Shown in pieces: positions 33,961-42,927 of a stretch of DNA of 64,000 nt. The notes beneath the pieces were generated by a model. It worked only from the letters and a program-made list of their open reading frames with translations, had not been told where the DNA came from and did not search any database. The translations under genes were made by a program, and so were the position numbers. Numbering within the stretch: the stretch's first letter is position 1; each line of letters starts with the position of its first letter. The stretch covers positions 62,001 to 126,000 of the forward strand of contig JAIXOQ010000008.1 of NCBI GenBank assembly GCA_027486675.1, read 5' to 3'. This stretch comes from Pseudomonadota bacterium. GTDB taxonomy: Bacteria; Bdellovibrionota; UBA1018; CAIMNF01.

Positions 33961-35112
33961 TTAGTCAGAAATAGTCAGGGACTTGTCGGATGCAGACTTG
34001 ATGACATGGATACCGCTGGATTCGAGCCAGGCTGCTGCATCTGGTTCGACGCCGTTCTCAAAAAAAACACCGATCGCAAAGGTATCTTCAGGTTTCTTGT
34101 TCAAAAGAGCAGCGAATAGATTTCTGGTATCCAGTTGATACCTAATTTGTTGGCCCATTTGTACGACGTCTTGGTCCTCAGGGTCCAATGGCTTCCTCAG
34201 GTCCTTGACTTGAATGGGTTTGGCTCTGTATTTCACCTCGATCAGGGTCGGGACATTACCTATGATCGCTAAGACGTCATACTCGCGGTTGTTCACTGAG
34301 TCCTTAAGGCGTTGAAGGGTTTTCTTGAAATCAATGGTGCTCAGTTCTAGTAGCTCTGCGAGGTCCGGAGATTTTAATCGCAGGAGTTGTAAAAAATCCT
34401 CCTGACTGAGCTTCGAGGCCGATAGCCATGCTTCGTTTCCTAGGGTGAGAAGAGCTTGTTTTTCTTTTGTTAGCCCTTTCGTATTCGGATTTTTTCTAAA
34501 TCGGAAACTGAGACCCCGTACATTAGGAATTTCAATTGCTGCTTTCAGCTCTGTGACCAATCCGAAGATGTCCTGAGCGAGTTCCTGACGTATTTTTCTT
34601 CGAGTGGGACCTGTTTCTGCAAGTGCTAATGCCTCTTGTCGCATTCGATTTGTTCTGTCGTATTGCACGAATAGGTTTGAGAAGTCGCGCTTTAAGAATC
34701 TTTGTTCTTCTGGGAGATATTCTGCAATGATCTCAACGATCTCTTGGTTCATTTTTCTAATAAAATCAAAGTCTGCTTGGGGCCCACTCGGAGAGCTCTT
34801 GTTAATTTTTAGCAACGCAAGACTTTTATAGGAGTCGATTAAATTGATCAGCCTAGGCTCGATCGCGCCGATCGATCCTGGAGTGAACCTTACATTTTCT
34901 GCTAAGCGCTTCGTTTTGAGAATCTTGATCTGGTCTGGAGTCAGCGGGAGAGTACTCCTTGCTCTTTTTATAAAACGATCAGTCGGTGACTGAGAAAAAT
35001 TTTTACTAAAATTGCTTAGGGCTAAGAGTACGCTGTCTACGATTGAATCACAGAGTCCAGCGCCGTGAGACGGGTTTGAAGTCAAGGAGAGAAGCATGAA
35101 AACGAAACCCAT
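33961..35112 (-). CDS. Exported protein with PD-(D/E)XK nuclease-like motif
   Basis: The 383-residue protein starts with a signal peptide-like segment (GFVFMLLSLTSNPSHGAG). Near residue 285 it shows REYDVLAIIGNVPTLIEVKYRA: an Asp after a strand, then E-x-K on the next strand, the core of PD-(D/E)XK nucleases. An upstream Glu in ELKAAIEI could complete the site. The N-terminal half is helical and of unknown type. If exported, it may act as a secreted nuclease; this is inference from a short motif. It lies 6 bp after a lipoprotein gene and is probably co-transcribed with it. Confidence 0.6.
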   Translation of the reverse strand: MGFVFMLLSLTSNPSHGAGLCDSIVDSVLLALSNFSKNFSQSPTDRFIKRARSTLPLTPDQIKILKTKRLAENVRFTPGSIGAIEPRLINLIDSYKSLALLKINKSSPSGPQADFDFIRKMNQEIVEIIAEYLPEEQRFLKRDFSNLFVQYDRTNRMRQEALALAETGPTRRKIRQELAQDIFGLVTELKAAIEIPNVRGLSFRFRKNPNTKGLTKEKQALLTLGNEAWLSASKLSQEDFLQLLRLKSPDLAELLELSTIDFKKTLQRLKDSVNNREYDVLAIIGNVPTLIEVKYRAKPIQVKDLRKPLDPEDQDVVQMGQQIRYQLDTRNLFAALLNKKPEDTFAIGVFFENGVEPDAAAWLESSGIHVIKSASDKSLTISD

Positions 35113-35118
35113 GCGCGA

Positions 35119-36690
35119 TCAAAGCTCTACTTCCACAGAAGTCGTGCCAGCAAGGCCTGAGCCATTCAGCACAGAAAGCGATACCGTATGTTTCACAGTG
35201 AGTGCATCGCCTGCACGCATTCCATTGGTACAGGAATCAAAGCGGTAGTTCAGTCCACGTGTCCATTCGTTACTGTTTTTAGCAGGGTGGGCCTGAGAGG
35301 CCCCGCCCTTGTATATGCAGAGGACATCATCCAGTTGCAGCCTCACCCAGTGATTTCCAGCATTTCCGCTGGTGACGGCTACAGCCTCAGGAATTTTTGC
35401 TTCCACCTTTGCTAGGATGTTTTGTGAATCATCGTAGAACGTCGATGGATTATACGTCTTTGAAGCGCGTAGCTTCTTTCGGCTCACGGATTCAAGCCAC
35501 CTCAGTCCACCGCGGCCATCTGCCATCAGAATAAAGGTGCGATCCTTCACGGTGTGAATGTGCGCTGCGTTTGCACTTCCTGGGTCGTCAGCGAAATCAA
35601 CAGTACCTAAAACAACCGCGTGTTTGTCATACGCAGGCGGCGGGGTCATCGGATTTTTAAGCGCTGGCCAAGCAATTTCGCCTGGGAAGATTCCACGTAA
35701 ATCCACCCAAGCTAGGCCCGCCTCACCTTGAGAAAGAATTGCGACCGATTCGTTCAATGCGACACCATTCCCCGTGCCACGAATTTCTATGCTGTCGCGT
35801 TTCTCGGTGACACCCTCTTTAAACATAAAGCTGTCTAAAAACCCTTTTCGAGCATTAGTGATGAGTAGGTTTTCCTGAAGGGCCGCTCGTGCTGGCGCAT
35901 CGCTTAGGTCGGACTCAAACTTGTCTAGGGTGTCGAGCGTTTCAGAAGAAGCGAATGAGAAGATGCCTGAACAGTCGTTTGTGCCTATTAGGAGCGCCAA
36001 TCCCTCTTTCGAGAATAAACCGAAGGTCGCGCGCTTCAGGCTTGCCTTCGCAATAAACTCCAAAGACTTTGGATCCGTCATCTTGATCCTAAACGCACCC
36101 CCAGGGTCGCCGCTCGTGACTAGTAACTCGTCTTCCTGAACTGCAACCGAAGTGGCTACCGGCCCTTGCAATGAAAGCTTTTGGATGAGGCGAGCTTGAT
36201 CAGAAGACCTCACATCATAGAGGCTCAGCATTGCACCATTCTCATCGGCACCGGCCACTGCAACTAATCCATCCTGAATCCACTTCACATCCGAAAAATC
36301 CTCATTGAGGACGGGTGTCGAAGAAATAGTTTTTGGTTTGTCCGGATTTGAAAAATCAAAGAGATCTAAATGCGAACCCCGCGCTTCACCCGCAATGTTA
36401 TAGACCACGACGACTAGGTGTTCATCGTTGGAATCGATCGCTGTGGCCTGTACTGGCACTTCTAACTTTTGATCCAGCGGTGGCAGGATCTGCGCAATGT
36501 AATTGAGAGAGACTGAACGACCTCCGCGAAGGACCGTGTCTAAGGTAGCCTCAGAGGATAAAGCGAGCGAAGTGGTTTTCATGACCACGCGGGGATCAGC
36601 ACTCGATGCGCTTAAGTTGTCCTCGGTCGCGACAGAACAAGCGGTGAGTAGCGGGAAGGTCAGAAGGGCAGAAAAAAGCTTTTGAGACAT
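35119..36690 (-). CDS. Putative lipoprotein, beta-propeller-like
   Basis: The 523-residue protein begins MSQKLFSALLTFPLLTACS, with lipobox LTAC. The mature part has repeated strand patterns, such as HLVVVVYNIAGEA...LDLFDFSNPDKP, VKWIQDGLVAVAGADENGAMLSLYDV and SVAVQEDELLVTSGDPGG, which resemble LVIVD or WD-like propeller blades. The last 100 residues look like an Ig-like or carbohydrate-binding tail (SLSVLNGSGLAGTTSVEVEL). A ggaaggag site precedes the ATG. It is the first gene of a two-gene unit with the nuclease-motif protein. Function unknown. Confidence 0.65.
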   Translation of the reverse strand: MSQKLFSALLTFPLLTACSVATEDNLSASSADPRVVMKTTSLALSSEATLDTVLRGGRSVSLNYIAQILPPLDQKLEVPVQATAIDSNDEHLVVVVYNIAGEARGSHLDLFDFSNPDKPKTISSTPVLNEDFSDVKWIQDGLVAVAGADENGAMLSLYDVRSSDQARLIQKLSLQGPVATSVAVQEDELLVTSGDPGGAFRIKMTDPKSLEFIAKASLKRATFGLFSKEGLALLIGTNDCSGIFSFASSETLDTLDKFESDLSDAPARAALQENLLITNARKGFLDSFMFKEGVTEKRDSIEIRGTGNGVALNESVAILSQGEAGLAWVDLRGIFPGEIAWPALKNPMTPPPAYDKHAVVLGTVDFADDPGSANAAHIHTVKDRTFILMADGRGGLRWLESVSRKKLRASKTYNPSTFYDDSQNILAKVEAKIPEAVAVTSGNAGNHWVRLQLDDVLCIYKGGASQAHPAKNSNEWTRGLNYRFDSCTNGMRAGDALTVKHTVSLSVLNGSGLAGTTSVEVEL

Positions 36691-36767
36691 CCATGTCTCC
36701 TTCCACTCTCTATTCTAGTTCGATTCCAGGGAAACAAGGTGTGCCAAACCGTTGACGCCCTGGTTGG

Positions 36768-37514
36768 CTACTTCAGGTCCTTTTCAATCGACCCAGTGCG
36801 TCTAAAGTTCGGGTAAAAGAGCTGAGGATGATCCACATAGAACTCGCGAGCGCGCCTGAGCAGGGCTTTACGTCTTGGCAGGACTCGGTAGGTCTTAAGC
36901 GCTGTCGAGAGCTTCCTCATCGCGTCCACATCGACCTGATTGAGTTGCATGTAAGTATCCATCAGGAAGTAGGGATAGGCCTTCCAAGCGAGGTATTCGC
37001 CGTCGTCCGCTGATTGTGCCTTTTTGAACTCGCGTGTCATCCAAGATGAAATCTCGTACTTTTGCTCGCTTAAGAACAAAAGTAAGGAGAGCGCGCGCGC
37101 CACTTCAGTGGGTTTACGGGCGTACAATTTAGGCAATGCATCCTTGATCTTTTGAAACGCGTTGCTTGGGTCTTCGCTCACATCCCGCTCGAGTTGTACA
37201 AGTAGCCGAGACTTCGGAGCATCTTCATCTATTCCTTCGGGTGGCACTTCCTCTTCAATATCAGTGAGGTCTTCATTCCCGGTCGATTGCAGCTCTGCGG
37301 TTTTTAAGGCCTTCTTGAGGCCAGCTTGAAAGTCCTTACTTTGCAGCGCTTTTTTTGCATCGGCGATCGGTGTAGGGCTTGGGATGGCCTCATCGCCCGC
37401 ATTCGTGAACTCCTCGGGCTGATCTAGGGTGCCTAATTTCTTAGAGGCCCAAAAACAAAGAAACAAAATCGCGATGATGAGCAGGGCGACTCGCGCCCGA
37501 GACTGAGATGACAT
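36768..37514 (-). CDS. Membrane-anchored helical protein, unknown
   Basis: The 248-residue protein has one N-terminal membrane helix (VALLIIAILFLCFWASKKL), an acidic linker with a Pro-rich start (PSPTPIADA; DLTDIEEEVPPEG), and a helical C-terminal domain of about 140 residues that may be TPR-like. Most of it would be periplasmic. I do not recognise the family. It stands between a lipoprotein gene and a zinc-ribbon gene, all on the minus strand with 40-80 bp gaps. Confidence 0.6.
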   Translation of the reverse strand: MSSQSRARVALLIIAILFLCFWASKKLGTLDQPEEFTNAGDEAIPSPTPIADAKKALQSKDFQAGLKKALKTAELQSTGNEDLTDIEEEVPPEGIDEDAPKSRLLVQLERDVSEDPSNAFQKIKDALPKLYARKPTEVARALSLLLFLSEQKYEISSWMTREFKKAQSADDGEYLAWKAYPYFLMDTYMQLNQVDVDAMRKLSTALKTYRVLPRRKALLRRAREFYVDHPQLFYPNFRRTGSIEKDLK

Positions 37515-37554
37515 GACTCCTTAGAAGGTTAGCAGGTGCCATCACTGCTTTCAC

Positions 37555-38016
37555 CTAAGGCTTATGGATGAGGGTTTTTACATCCCCCTGAAAGAGGATT
37601 TCGACCTTGTTGGGATAGACGGTCTTTTGCACGATCCCCATCCCAAAGGTCGGATGGGAAAGTTTATCGCCGATTTTAAAGGTTTGGCCGGGTGCGTAAG
37701 GCTTAATCGCGCTGGCCGAAGCGTTCATTTGCCGTGACCATTCTAGTTCCACAGGGATAGCCTGAGGTTTTGGAGCTTTTGGGGTCGTTACGTCGACCAT
37801 GCGGCGGCTCGTGCCTGTCGATGGTGGGGGTGTTTCCCCTGCTTTGAGTGGGGTCGAAACCCCTTTTTTCCCCTTATAATTGTGTTCACTCCGGCAGGTT
37901 CTACAGATCACTCTCGCGATCTGGCTTGCTGCTACAGCTGTGACGGTATGCCCTAGATCCATGCGACAACGGGTGCAATAACAGACGATCTCTTTTCCTA
38001 CGGCGACGGCGCTCAT
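37555..38016 (-). CDS. Zinc-ribbon protein with UvrD/PcrA-like Tudor tail
   Basis: I set the start at the ATG at 38016 (153 residues; gaggaac just upstream), because the track start would overlap uvrC. The N-terminus holds a zinc ribbon with two Cys pairs (CYCTRC and CRTC). After a Pro/Thr-rich linker, the C-terminus reads FKIGDKLSHPTFGMGIVQKTV...VEILFQGDVKTL, close to the small Tudor-like domain at the end of UvrD/PcrA helicases that contacts RNA polymerase. It is divergent from uvrC with only 34 bp between starts. A role linking repair and transcription is possible but inferred. Confidence 0.7.
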   Translation of the reverse strand: MSAVAVGKEIVCYCTRCRMDLGHTVTAVAASQIARVICRTCRSEHNYKGKKGVSTPLKAGETPPPSTGTSRRMVDVTTPKAPKPQAIPVELEWSRQMNASASAIKPYAPGQTFKIGDKLSHPTFGMGIVQKTVYPNKVEILFQGDVKTLIHKP

Positions 38017-38050
38017 GTTCCTCATTATACTAGACCCAAGCTTGAAATTT

Positions 38051-39766
38051 ATGGAGTCTTCCAAAGAACGAAACCCGATTCGCACTGAATTGCTGACGAA
38101 AGCCAAAGAATTGGCTACAACTCCGGGCGTTTATCTGATGAAGAGCTCTGAAAAACAGGTGCTCTACGTCGGCAAAGCGAAAAGCTTAAAGAATCGGGTC
38201 ACGACCTACTTCCAACCCGTTGTACATGAGCTGGGCAGGATCGAGCTCCTTTTGTCCAATGTCATCGATTTTGAGGTGATCCTGACCGAGACCGAGAGCG
38301 AGGCGCTGATCTTAGAGTGCTCACTCATTAAGCGCTATAAACCCAAATTCAATATTCGTCTGAAAGACGACAAACATTTTCCTTACATCAAAATCCGTGT
38401 GGATCAGGATTTTCCTAGGCTGGAGTGGACAAGAAAAGTTCGCTCCGATGGTGCGCGATACTTTGGCCCGTTCGCTTCGGCCTATTTGGCGCGACTGGTT
38501 CTTAGTCTTTTGAACGAAAGTTACCGCCTGCGCGATTGTAGCGACAACACTTTTTTACATCGCTCCAGGCCCTGCATTTTATTTCAAATGGATCAGTGCT
38601 CGGCCCCTTGCGTGAAGCATGTGACTGCAGAGGAGTATCATAAACAAATCGGCCAAGCCGTTCAGGTGTTAGAGGGTAAAGGAACGGAATTACTTGCGGA
38701 AATTGAGGCGCAAATGTCTGAGGCCGCCGCAGACGAGCGCTTTGAAGATGCAGCTCGCGCACGCGACCAACTTCATGCAATTCGAGTGATCACTGAAACA
38801 CAGGCTGTATCGCAACCTGGGCGTGAAGTGGATCGCGACGTGTTTGCTTCAGCTCGTAAAGGCGCAGAGGCGCAAGGCGTAGTCCTGCAAGTGCGCGGAG
38901 GAAAGCTACTTGCTGTGAAGCACTATTATCTGCAGAACGTGGATGATGGAATCCCTGAATCCGAACTGCTGGTGGATTTCTTGTCGCAACACTTTTTACT
39001 CGAAGAGACCCAGAGTGAAGGCAACTTTTTGAAGCGAGCAAAGGAAGTATTATTAAGCTCTATGCCCGATGATCTTGAACTCATCGAGCGCACCTTTGGG
39101 GTGCAGGTTTATATGCCGGATGGGGAGGCGGATCAGCGTTTGGTGCAGGTTGCGCAAACCAATGCCAAACACGCTCTGGAGCAGGGCGAAAAACGCAGCT
39201 CGGGCCATGGGTATGCCGCCTTAGACGATGTGATGAAGAAGCTGAACTTGGACCACATCCCGCGCCGCATCGAGTGTTTTGATATTTCAAATACGGGCGG
39301 GGAAGAGGCAGTGGCCTCACGGGTTGTCTTTATCGACGGCTCGCCTGAGAAAGAGCTGTACCGACGTTACAAAATTAAAACGGTCTTTGGATCGAATGAC
39401 TTCGCCATGATGCGGGAAGTTTTGGGCAGGCGCCTGTCCCGCATCGAGGAAGAGAAGCCCGATCTCATTGTAGTGGACGGGGGCAAAGGGCAGCTGTCCC
39501 AGGCGGTTGCAGTATTGGAGGACCTCAATATTCAGGGTGTGGCCTTGGCGGGCTTAGCTAAGGCCCGGACCGAAGGGGACTTTCAGTCCAAGGAGGTCAA
39601 GGGATCCATGGAGCGGATCTTCCTGCCCAATCGCGTGAATCCGGTTGTTCTTTTGCCTCATACGAAAGCGTTTCAATTGTTGACCCATGTCCGGGATGAG
39701 GCCCACCGTTTTGCGATCTCCTACCACAGGCTGCTTCGGGATAAAAAATCCATGGGTAGGGGCTAA
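38051..39766 (+). CDS. uvrC: UvrC excinuclease subunit, lacking the C-terminal helix-hairpin-helix
   Basis: From the ATG at 38051 the protein has 571 residues. Domains in order: GIY-YIG nuclease (TPGVYLMKSSEKQVLYVGKA), Cys-rich segment (CILFQMDQCSAPCVKH), UVR motif (ERFEDAARARDQLHAI) and the RNase H-like second nuclease (CFDISNTGGEEAVASRV, LIVVDGGKGQLSQA, HRFAISYHR). The chain stops about 11 residues after HRFAISYHR, whereas UvrC normally continues with about 60-70 residues of tandem HhH DNA-binding motif. UvrC makes both incisions in nucleotide excision repair. The stop codon is followed directly by bolA (26 bp), so no HhH remnant seems to follow. Confidence 0.95.
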   Translation: MESSKERNPIRTELLTKAKELATTPGVYLMKSSEKQVLYVGKAKSLKNRVTTYFQPVVHELGRIELLLSNVIDFEVILTETESEALILECSLIKRYKPKFNIRLKDDKHFPYIKIRVDQDFPRLEWTRKVRSDGARYFGPFASAYLARLVLSLLNESYRLRDCSDNTFLHRSRPCILFQMDQCSAPCVKHVTAEEYHKQIGQAVQVLEGKGTELLAEIEAQMSEAAADERFEDAARARDQLHAIRVITETQAVSQPGREVDRDVFASARKGAEAQGVVLQVRGGKLLAVKHYYLQNVDDGIPESELLVDFLSQHFLLEETQSEGNFLKRAKEVLLSSMPDDLELIERTFGVQVYMPDGEADQRLVQVAQTNAKHALEQGEKRSSGHGYAALDDVMKKLNLDHIPRRIECFDISNTGGEEAVASRVVFIDGSPEKELYRRYKIKTVFGSNDFAMMREVLGRRLSRIEEEKPDLIVVDGGKGQLSQAVAVLEDLNIQGVALAGLAKARTEGDFQSKEVKGSMERIFLPNRVNPVVLLPHTKAFQLLTHVRDEAHRFAISYHRLLRDKKSMGRG

Positions 39767-39791
39767 AAGAGCTGCTATTCTCTGGCAACTC

Positions 39792-40043
39792 ATGACCCCT
39801 CAAGCGATCGCTGAACGCATCCGTAAGCTCCATCCGGAGACCCATGTTGAAGTCCGTGATTTAACGGGGACTGAAGACCACTACGAGGTCCTTGTGGTCA
39901 GTCCTGCATTTCAGGATAAAATGATGATCGAGCAGCAGCGGATGATCATGGCTTTGCTGAAGGCAGAGATCGACACAGAAGAAGTTCATGCTTTGACGAT
40001 GAAAACCTATACCCCTGAACAATATGAAAGGTTCAAAAAATAA
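39792..40043 (+). CDS. bolA: BolA family protein
   Basis: I use the ATG at 39792 (83 residues); the track ORF begins inside uvrC. The BolA fold is visible in HVEVRDLTGTEDHYEVLVVSPAF and the conserved end VHALTMKTYTPEQYERF. BolA proteins pair with CGFS glutaredoxins to bind a [2Fe-2S] cluster in iron-sulfur trafficking or iron sensing. The stop overlaps the ATG of the glutaredoxin gene (TAATG), a strong functional link. Confidence 0.92.
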   Translation: MTPQAIAERIRKLHPETHVEVRDLTGTEDHYEVLVVSPAFQDKMMIEQQRMIMALLKAEIDTEEVHALTMKTYTPEQYERFKK

Positions 40044-40354
40044 TGTCGCACCCAAGAATTTCAGAAGTTGAAAATTTCGTGAAGACCAACAAAGTGGCCG
40101 TGTTCATGAAGGGCACCGCAGATTTCCCGATGTGTGGTTTTAGTGCGCGCGCGGTAGCGGTGTTAAAGCACGCTGGCGTTGAAAAACCTGCAAGCTTCGA
40201 TGTGTTATCCGACGACGATCTTTGGGGCGCGTTAGAAGAGTTCACCCAGTGGCCGACCGTTCCGCAGATCTTCATCAACGGAAAATTCATCGGCGGCAGC
40301 GACATCATCACCGAGATGCATGAGCGCGGCGAGCTGAAAGAGCTGCTGGGGTAG
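40043..40354 (+). CDS. grxD: Monothiol CGFS glutaredoxin (Grx4 family)
   Basis: The 103-residue protein has the active-site motif CGFS (FMKGTADFPMCGFSARAV) and the glutathione-binding WPTVPQIFINGKFIGGSDI, both diagnostic of Grx4-type monothiol glutaredoxins. They hold and pass on [2Fe-2S] clusters, using glutathione as a ligand; gshA is encoded elsewhere in the window. It is translationally coupled to bolA. Confidence 0.96.
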   Translation: MSHPRISEVENFVKTNKVAVFMKGTADFPMCGFSARAVAVLKHAGVEKPASFDVLSDDDLWGALEEFTQWPTVPQIFINGKFIGGSDIITEMHERGELKELLG

Positions 40355-40706
40355 TTCCTTTCACTCGGTTTTTTATAAGATTCAGGCAGTGGTCCGGTGC
40401 GTTGCTATAACGATTGGCCGGTATCTCAGAGTCCCTCAATTCTTGGGTATTGAAGAACCGAAGGAATCCTTACGTTTCTCTACTTATGGCTGCTTTTCAC
40501 GCCTGTCGGTCTGCGCCCACCCATGCGGCATAGCATTTTTTTAGGCTTTGAGGTTAAGCAAGGTTCCGTTTCAAAAGAGTGTTTTCTGTACTCAGTAAAA
40601 TCGTAGCGTTGTGGTCGTAAAAGCAGCCGGCTATAGCAGCAACTCTATAAATATCTGAACCATTTTTACTTTTAGAATCTTGGTTTTTGGGTATTCTTTA
40701 ATCGAT
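40355..40706. other. Non-coding gap before the first RAYT-like gene
   Basis: About 350 bp hold no supported gene. There are scattered inverted matches: GGCTGCTTTT (40498-40507) is the reverse complement of AAAAGCAGCC (40619-40628), about 110 bp apart, and GCTATA near 40404 faces GGCTATAGC near 40628. These could be remnants of REP-like or insertion-end sequences, but the match is short and I cannot define an element. Confidence 0.35.
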
Positions 40707-41336
40707 ATTTGACATCGCTGAATACAGGTGCGATTCTGGTGGTCGAGTCATGGCGTACAAGCAAATCGCACTTCCAGGGTTTGAAAGAGAATTCTCTCGT
40801 AGTCATTTCGGTGGTTCTCTTCTTAAGGGCAATCCTCGCGATGCTCGCCCTATTGCGGTGAAGAGGCCTATGCATTTGGTGCTTAAGTCTAAGAAAGCTA
40901 CGGGTGCGCGGTCATTTCTTGCTCCTGCTCGGGCGGCGGCAATACTGATTTTAGTCAATCGCGTCGCACGTCTGCATGGCATTAAAATCCATCGCTACGC
41001 CAATGGCGGCAATCATCTGCATTTGGTCGTTCAATCGCCATCTCGTGCTGCATTCCAAAGGTTTTTACGGGGTACGACCGGCGTAATCGCTCGGATGACT
41101 CTGGGACGGGAGCGCGGGAAGGCACTTGGTCCTACACAGGCCGCTTCAAATAATCCCGGTGGAGCCGATCTTCCAGGTGGGGCCGCATTCTGGGACGCGC
41201 GTCCCTTCACCCGCATCATCGAGTGGGGGCGGGACTTTAAGCGCACCAATGATTACGTGATCAAGAACACGCTTGAAGCACTGGGCTTTGTTTCTTATGC
41301 AGCAAGGCGATCGCGCCCGCGCGGAGGTTAGGGGAT
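40707..41336 (+). mobile_element. RAYT-like unit, copy 1 (gene plus shared promoter region)
   Basis: The segment from atttgacatcgctga to the stop region (gttagg) is repeated at 47728-48364. The shared upstream part contains TTGACA (40709-40714) and, after exactly 17 bp, GATTCT; the other copy has TTGACA-N17-AATTCT. This is a candidate sigma-70-type promoter that lies only about 12 bp from the ATG, so the transcript would be nearly leaderless. No flanking inverted repeats or target duplications were seen. Confidence 0.55.
40750..41331 (+). CDS. Y1/HUH transposase-like protein (RAYT type), copy 1
   Basis: The 193-residue protein has the HUH metal-binding motif in NGGNHLHLVVQ and a candidate catalytic Tyr in TNDYVIKNTLEALGFV, matching the ‘Y..kNP..AGl’ block of IS200-like and REP-associated tyrosine transposases. 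An N-terminal block (LPGFEREFSRSHFGGSLLKGNPR) precedes it. The copy at 47772 is nearly identical except for a stretch of about 20 residues between RGKAL and AFWDARPFTRI, which is unrelated in the two. RAYTs are domesticated single-copy relatives of transposases; two near-identical copies suggest recent movement or gene conversion. Confidence 0.8.
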   Translation: MAYKQIALPGFEREFSRSHFGGSLLKGNPRDARPIAVKRPMHLVLKSKKATGARSFLAPARAAAILILVNRVARLHGIKIHRYANGGNHLHLVVQSPSRAAFQRFLRGTTGVIARMTLGRERGKALGPTQAASNNPGGADLPGGAAFWDARPFTRIIEWGRDFKRTNDYVIKNTLEALGFVSYAARRSRPRGG

Positions 41337-41407
41337 GTGAGCCTGCGCATAGAAAAAGTGTCAAAAAACTGAAAAAAAAGTCATTTTTAATGAGCTAAAC
41401 TCTGCTA

Positions 41408-42808
41408 GTGGTTTATCTCGGTTTCTGGTTTTTCGCTTTCAACTCAAATGCAGCGCCAGATCCTAGTTATTTGACTTTAGATCAGCGCATCTCTGAGTAT
41501 TCTTCTGACCCGGACTGTTGCGAGTATCAATACTTCAAGCTTTTCAAAGACGGGACTCCAGATTCGGCTAAAGAAACGACAGGAGCGAGTGCCCCCACTG
41601 CGATCCCTGAATCTTGGAAGAAAGTAGTGTCCTCTCAGGAAAAGTTGTTTTTAAGACTACTGGAAAATACCGCACTTCAGAGCTGGGGGGCAGAGCACCT
41701 TCGCAGGTCAAAAAGAGCATGCTTTGGGGATAATGATTCCCAGAGTATCGGTGGCTTTCTTGATTCCGGTCTACTTGGGTGTGCGGCGGCCAGCGCTTCC
41801 CGATCGAAAGCCGAGTATGATTGGAAAACCTTTGAGGCCAAGAAAATGGATGCAAACGGGATCCGGTCCAGCGAAGGTCTTGTGTATCCAGCACCTCAAG
41901 TCATTGCAACGCAGGGTTTGAAGGGCGCGGCTCTAGGGGCCCAATTATTCGTCCTTGCCCATGAATCCGGACACGTCATGGACTGGATTCATCCGGACAT
42001 GCAAAGTTGCCTGAGCGGCGCCCAGTCCATTTCTGCACATGATGTTCAAGAGCTACCCGGAGACCTAGCTGTACTGAAAAAGCTCAGGGAGGAAACCATG
42101 CGCCAGAGAAAGAATCAAAATAAGTCTCACTCCGAAGTGGATCAAGGAAAAGGAACCGAATTCTATGTTTTCGCGAGGACCCTGCTCAAGTACCAAGGTC
42201 CCGAAAAAGTGAGTGCATTCTTTGAGGCCATGAGAAGTCCTTCCACGAGTGACGTGCTTCCGTTCATTTTGGCCGTTCGCGCGGAGTTCAAGAAAAAGAA
42301 TATAGATCCAGATTTAGAAAGTTTAGGGATCGGTGACTCTTGGACCGATACTTTGCCACCCTCAGCAATCAAAGAGTTATTCACCATAGAGCAAACCTTT
42401 CGAGAACTATTGGAAGGTGGCGTCTCACTGCCTGAGCAGTTTACAGAATCTGCAGCCGACTCTTTAGCAACGGCGACCCTGGCTGAGTATCTCAACACCC
42501 CAGGCTTGACTGCCGCACAAAAGAGAAGCGCTGTGGTGTCTGTTCTGAGCGCCTTTCCACCAGAACTCTACAATGATGCTGCTTTGAAAGTGATGAGAAC
42601 TGTGGGGTCGAAGCAACCCAATGAAATTCGAATGCTCAGAATTTTTCTAGCTGATCCCAAAATCAGGGCGGCCATAGGATGCCATCCTCATCCGAAGACC
42701 GAGCCTCAGCCTCGCGCATGTTTTGAAACACTGACGAAAGTCTCAATTCCTCCGAAGCCTCAGCCTATGGGAACTCGTAAAAAACCTTCAGGGGTGATCG
42801 TGAAATAG
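41408..42808 (+). CDS. Exported HExxH metallopeptidase-like protein, paralogue 1
   Basis: The 466-residue protein starts at a GTG (MVYLGFWFFAFNSNAAPDP), a short signal peptide. A zinc-protease motif HESGH lies at about residues 185-189 (FVLAHESGHVMDW); a downstream Glu in FTESAADSLATA could be the third ligand, gluzincin-like. The C-terminus reads RIFLADPKIRAAIGCHPHP...CFE, sharing the ‘P.iR..lGC...P...C’ end with the next two genes. I do not recognise the family. Its start block (gtggtttatctc) recurs at the start of paralogue 2. Confidence 0.7.
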   Translation: MVYLGFWFFAFNSNAAPDPSYLTLDQRISEYSSDPDCCEYQYFKLFKDGTPDSAKETTGASAPTAIPESWKKVVSSQEKLFLRLLENTALQSWGAEHLRRSKRACFGDNDSQSIGGFLDSGLLGCAAASASRSKAEYDWKTFEAKKMDANGIRSSEGLVYPAPQVIATQGLKGAALGAQLFVLAHESGHVMDWIHPDMQSCLSGAQSISAHDVQELPGDLAVLKKLREETMRQRKNQNKSHSEVDQGKGTEFYVFARTLLKYQGPEKVSAFFEAMRSPSTSDVLPFILAVRAEFKKKNIDPDLESLGIGDSWTDTLPPSAIKELFTIEQTFRELLEGGVSLPEQFTESAADSLATATLAEYLNTPGLTAAQKRSAVVSVLSAFPPELYNDAALKVMRTVGSKQPNEIRMLRIFLADPKIRAAIGCHPHPKTEPQPRACFETLTKVSIPPKPQPMGTRKKPSGVIVK

Positions 42809-42927
42809 GGCTATGTACTATGGCGGCAGTCTATCCGTCTTCTCAGAAACCCAAGGTGCAGAGTTGCGCGGATTTGGATCCCTCGGGGGCTGCTCAAGTA
42901 ATCTCCGCAACCCACCGAAAAGACTGG

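Noticed and set aside
42820-42927. Start of metallopeptidase-like paralogue 2 at 42820
   Set aside because: It would place about 36 polar residues before an evident signal peptide; the GTG at 42928 matches the start of paralogue 1.
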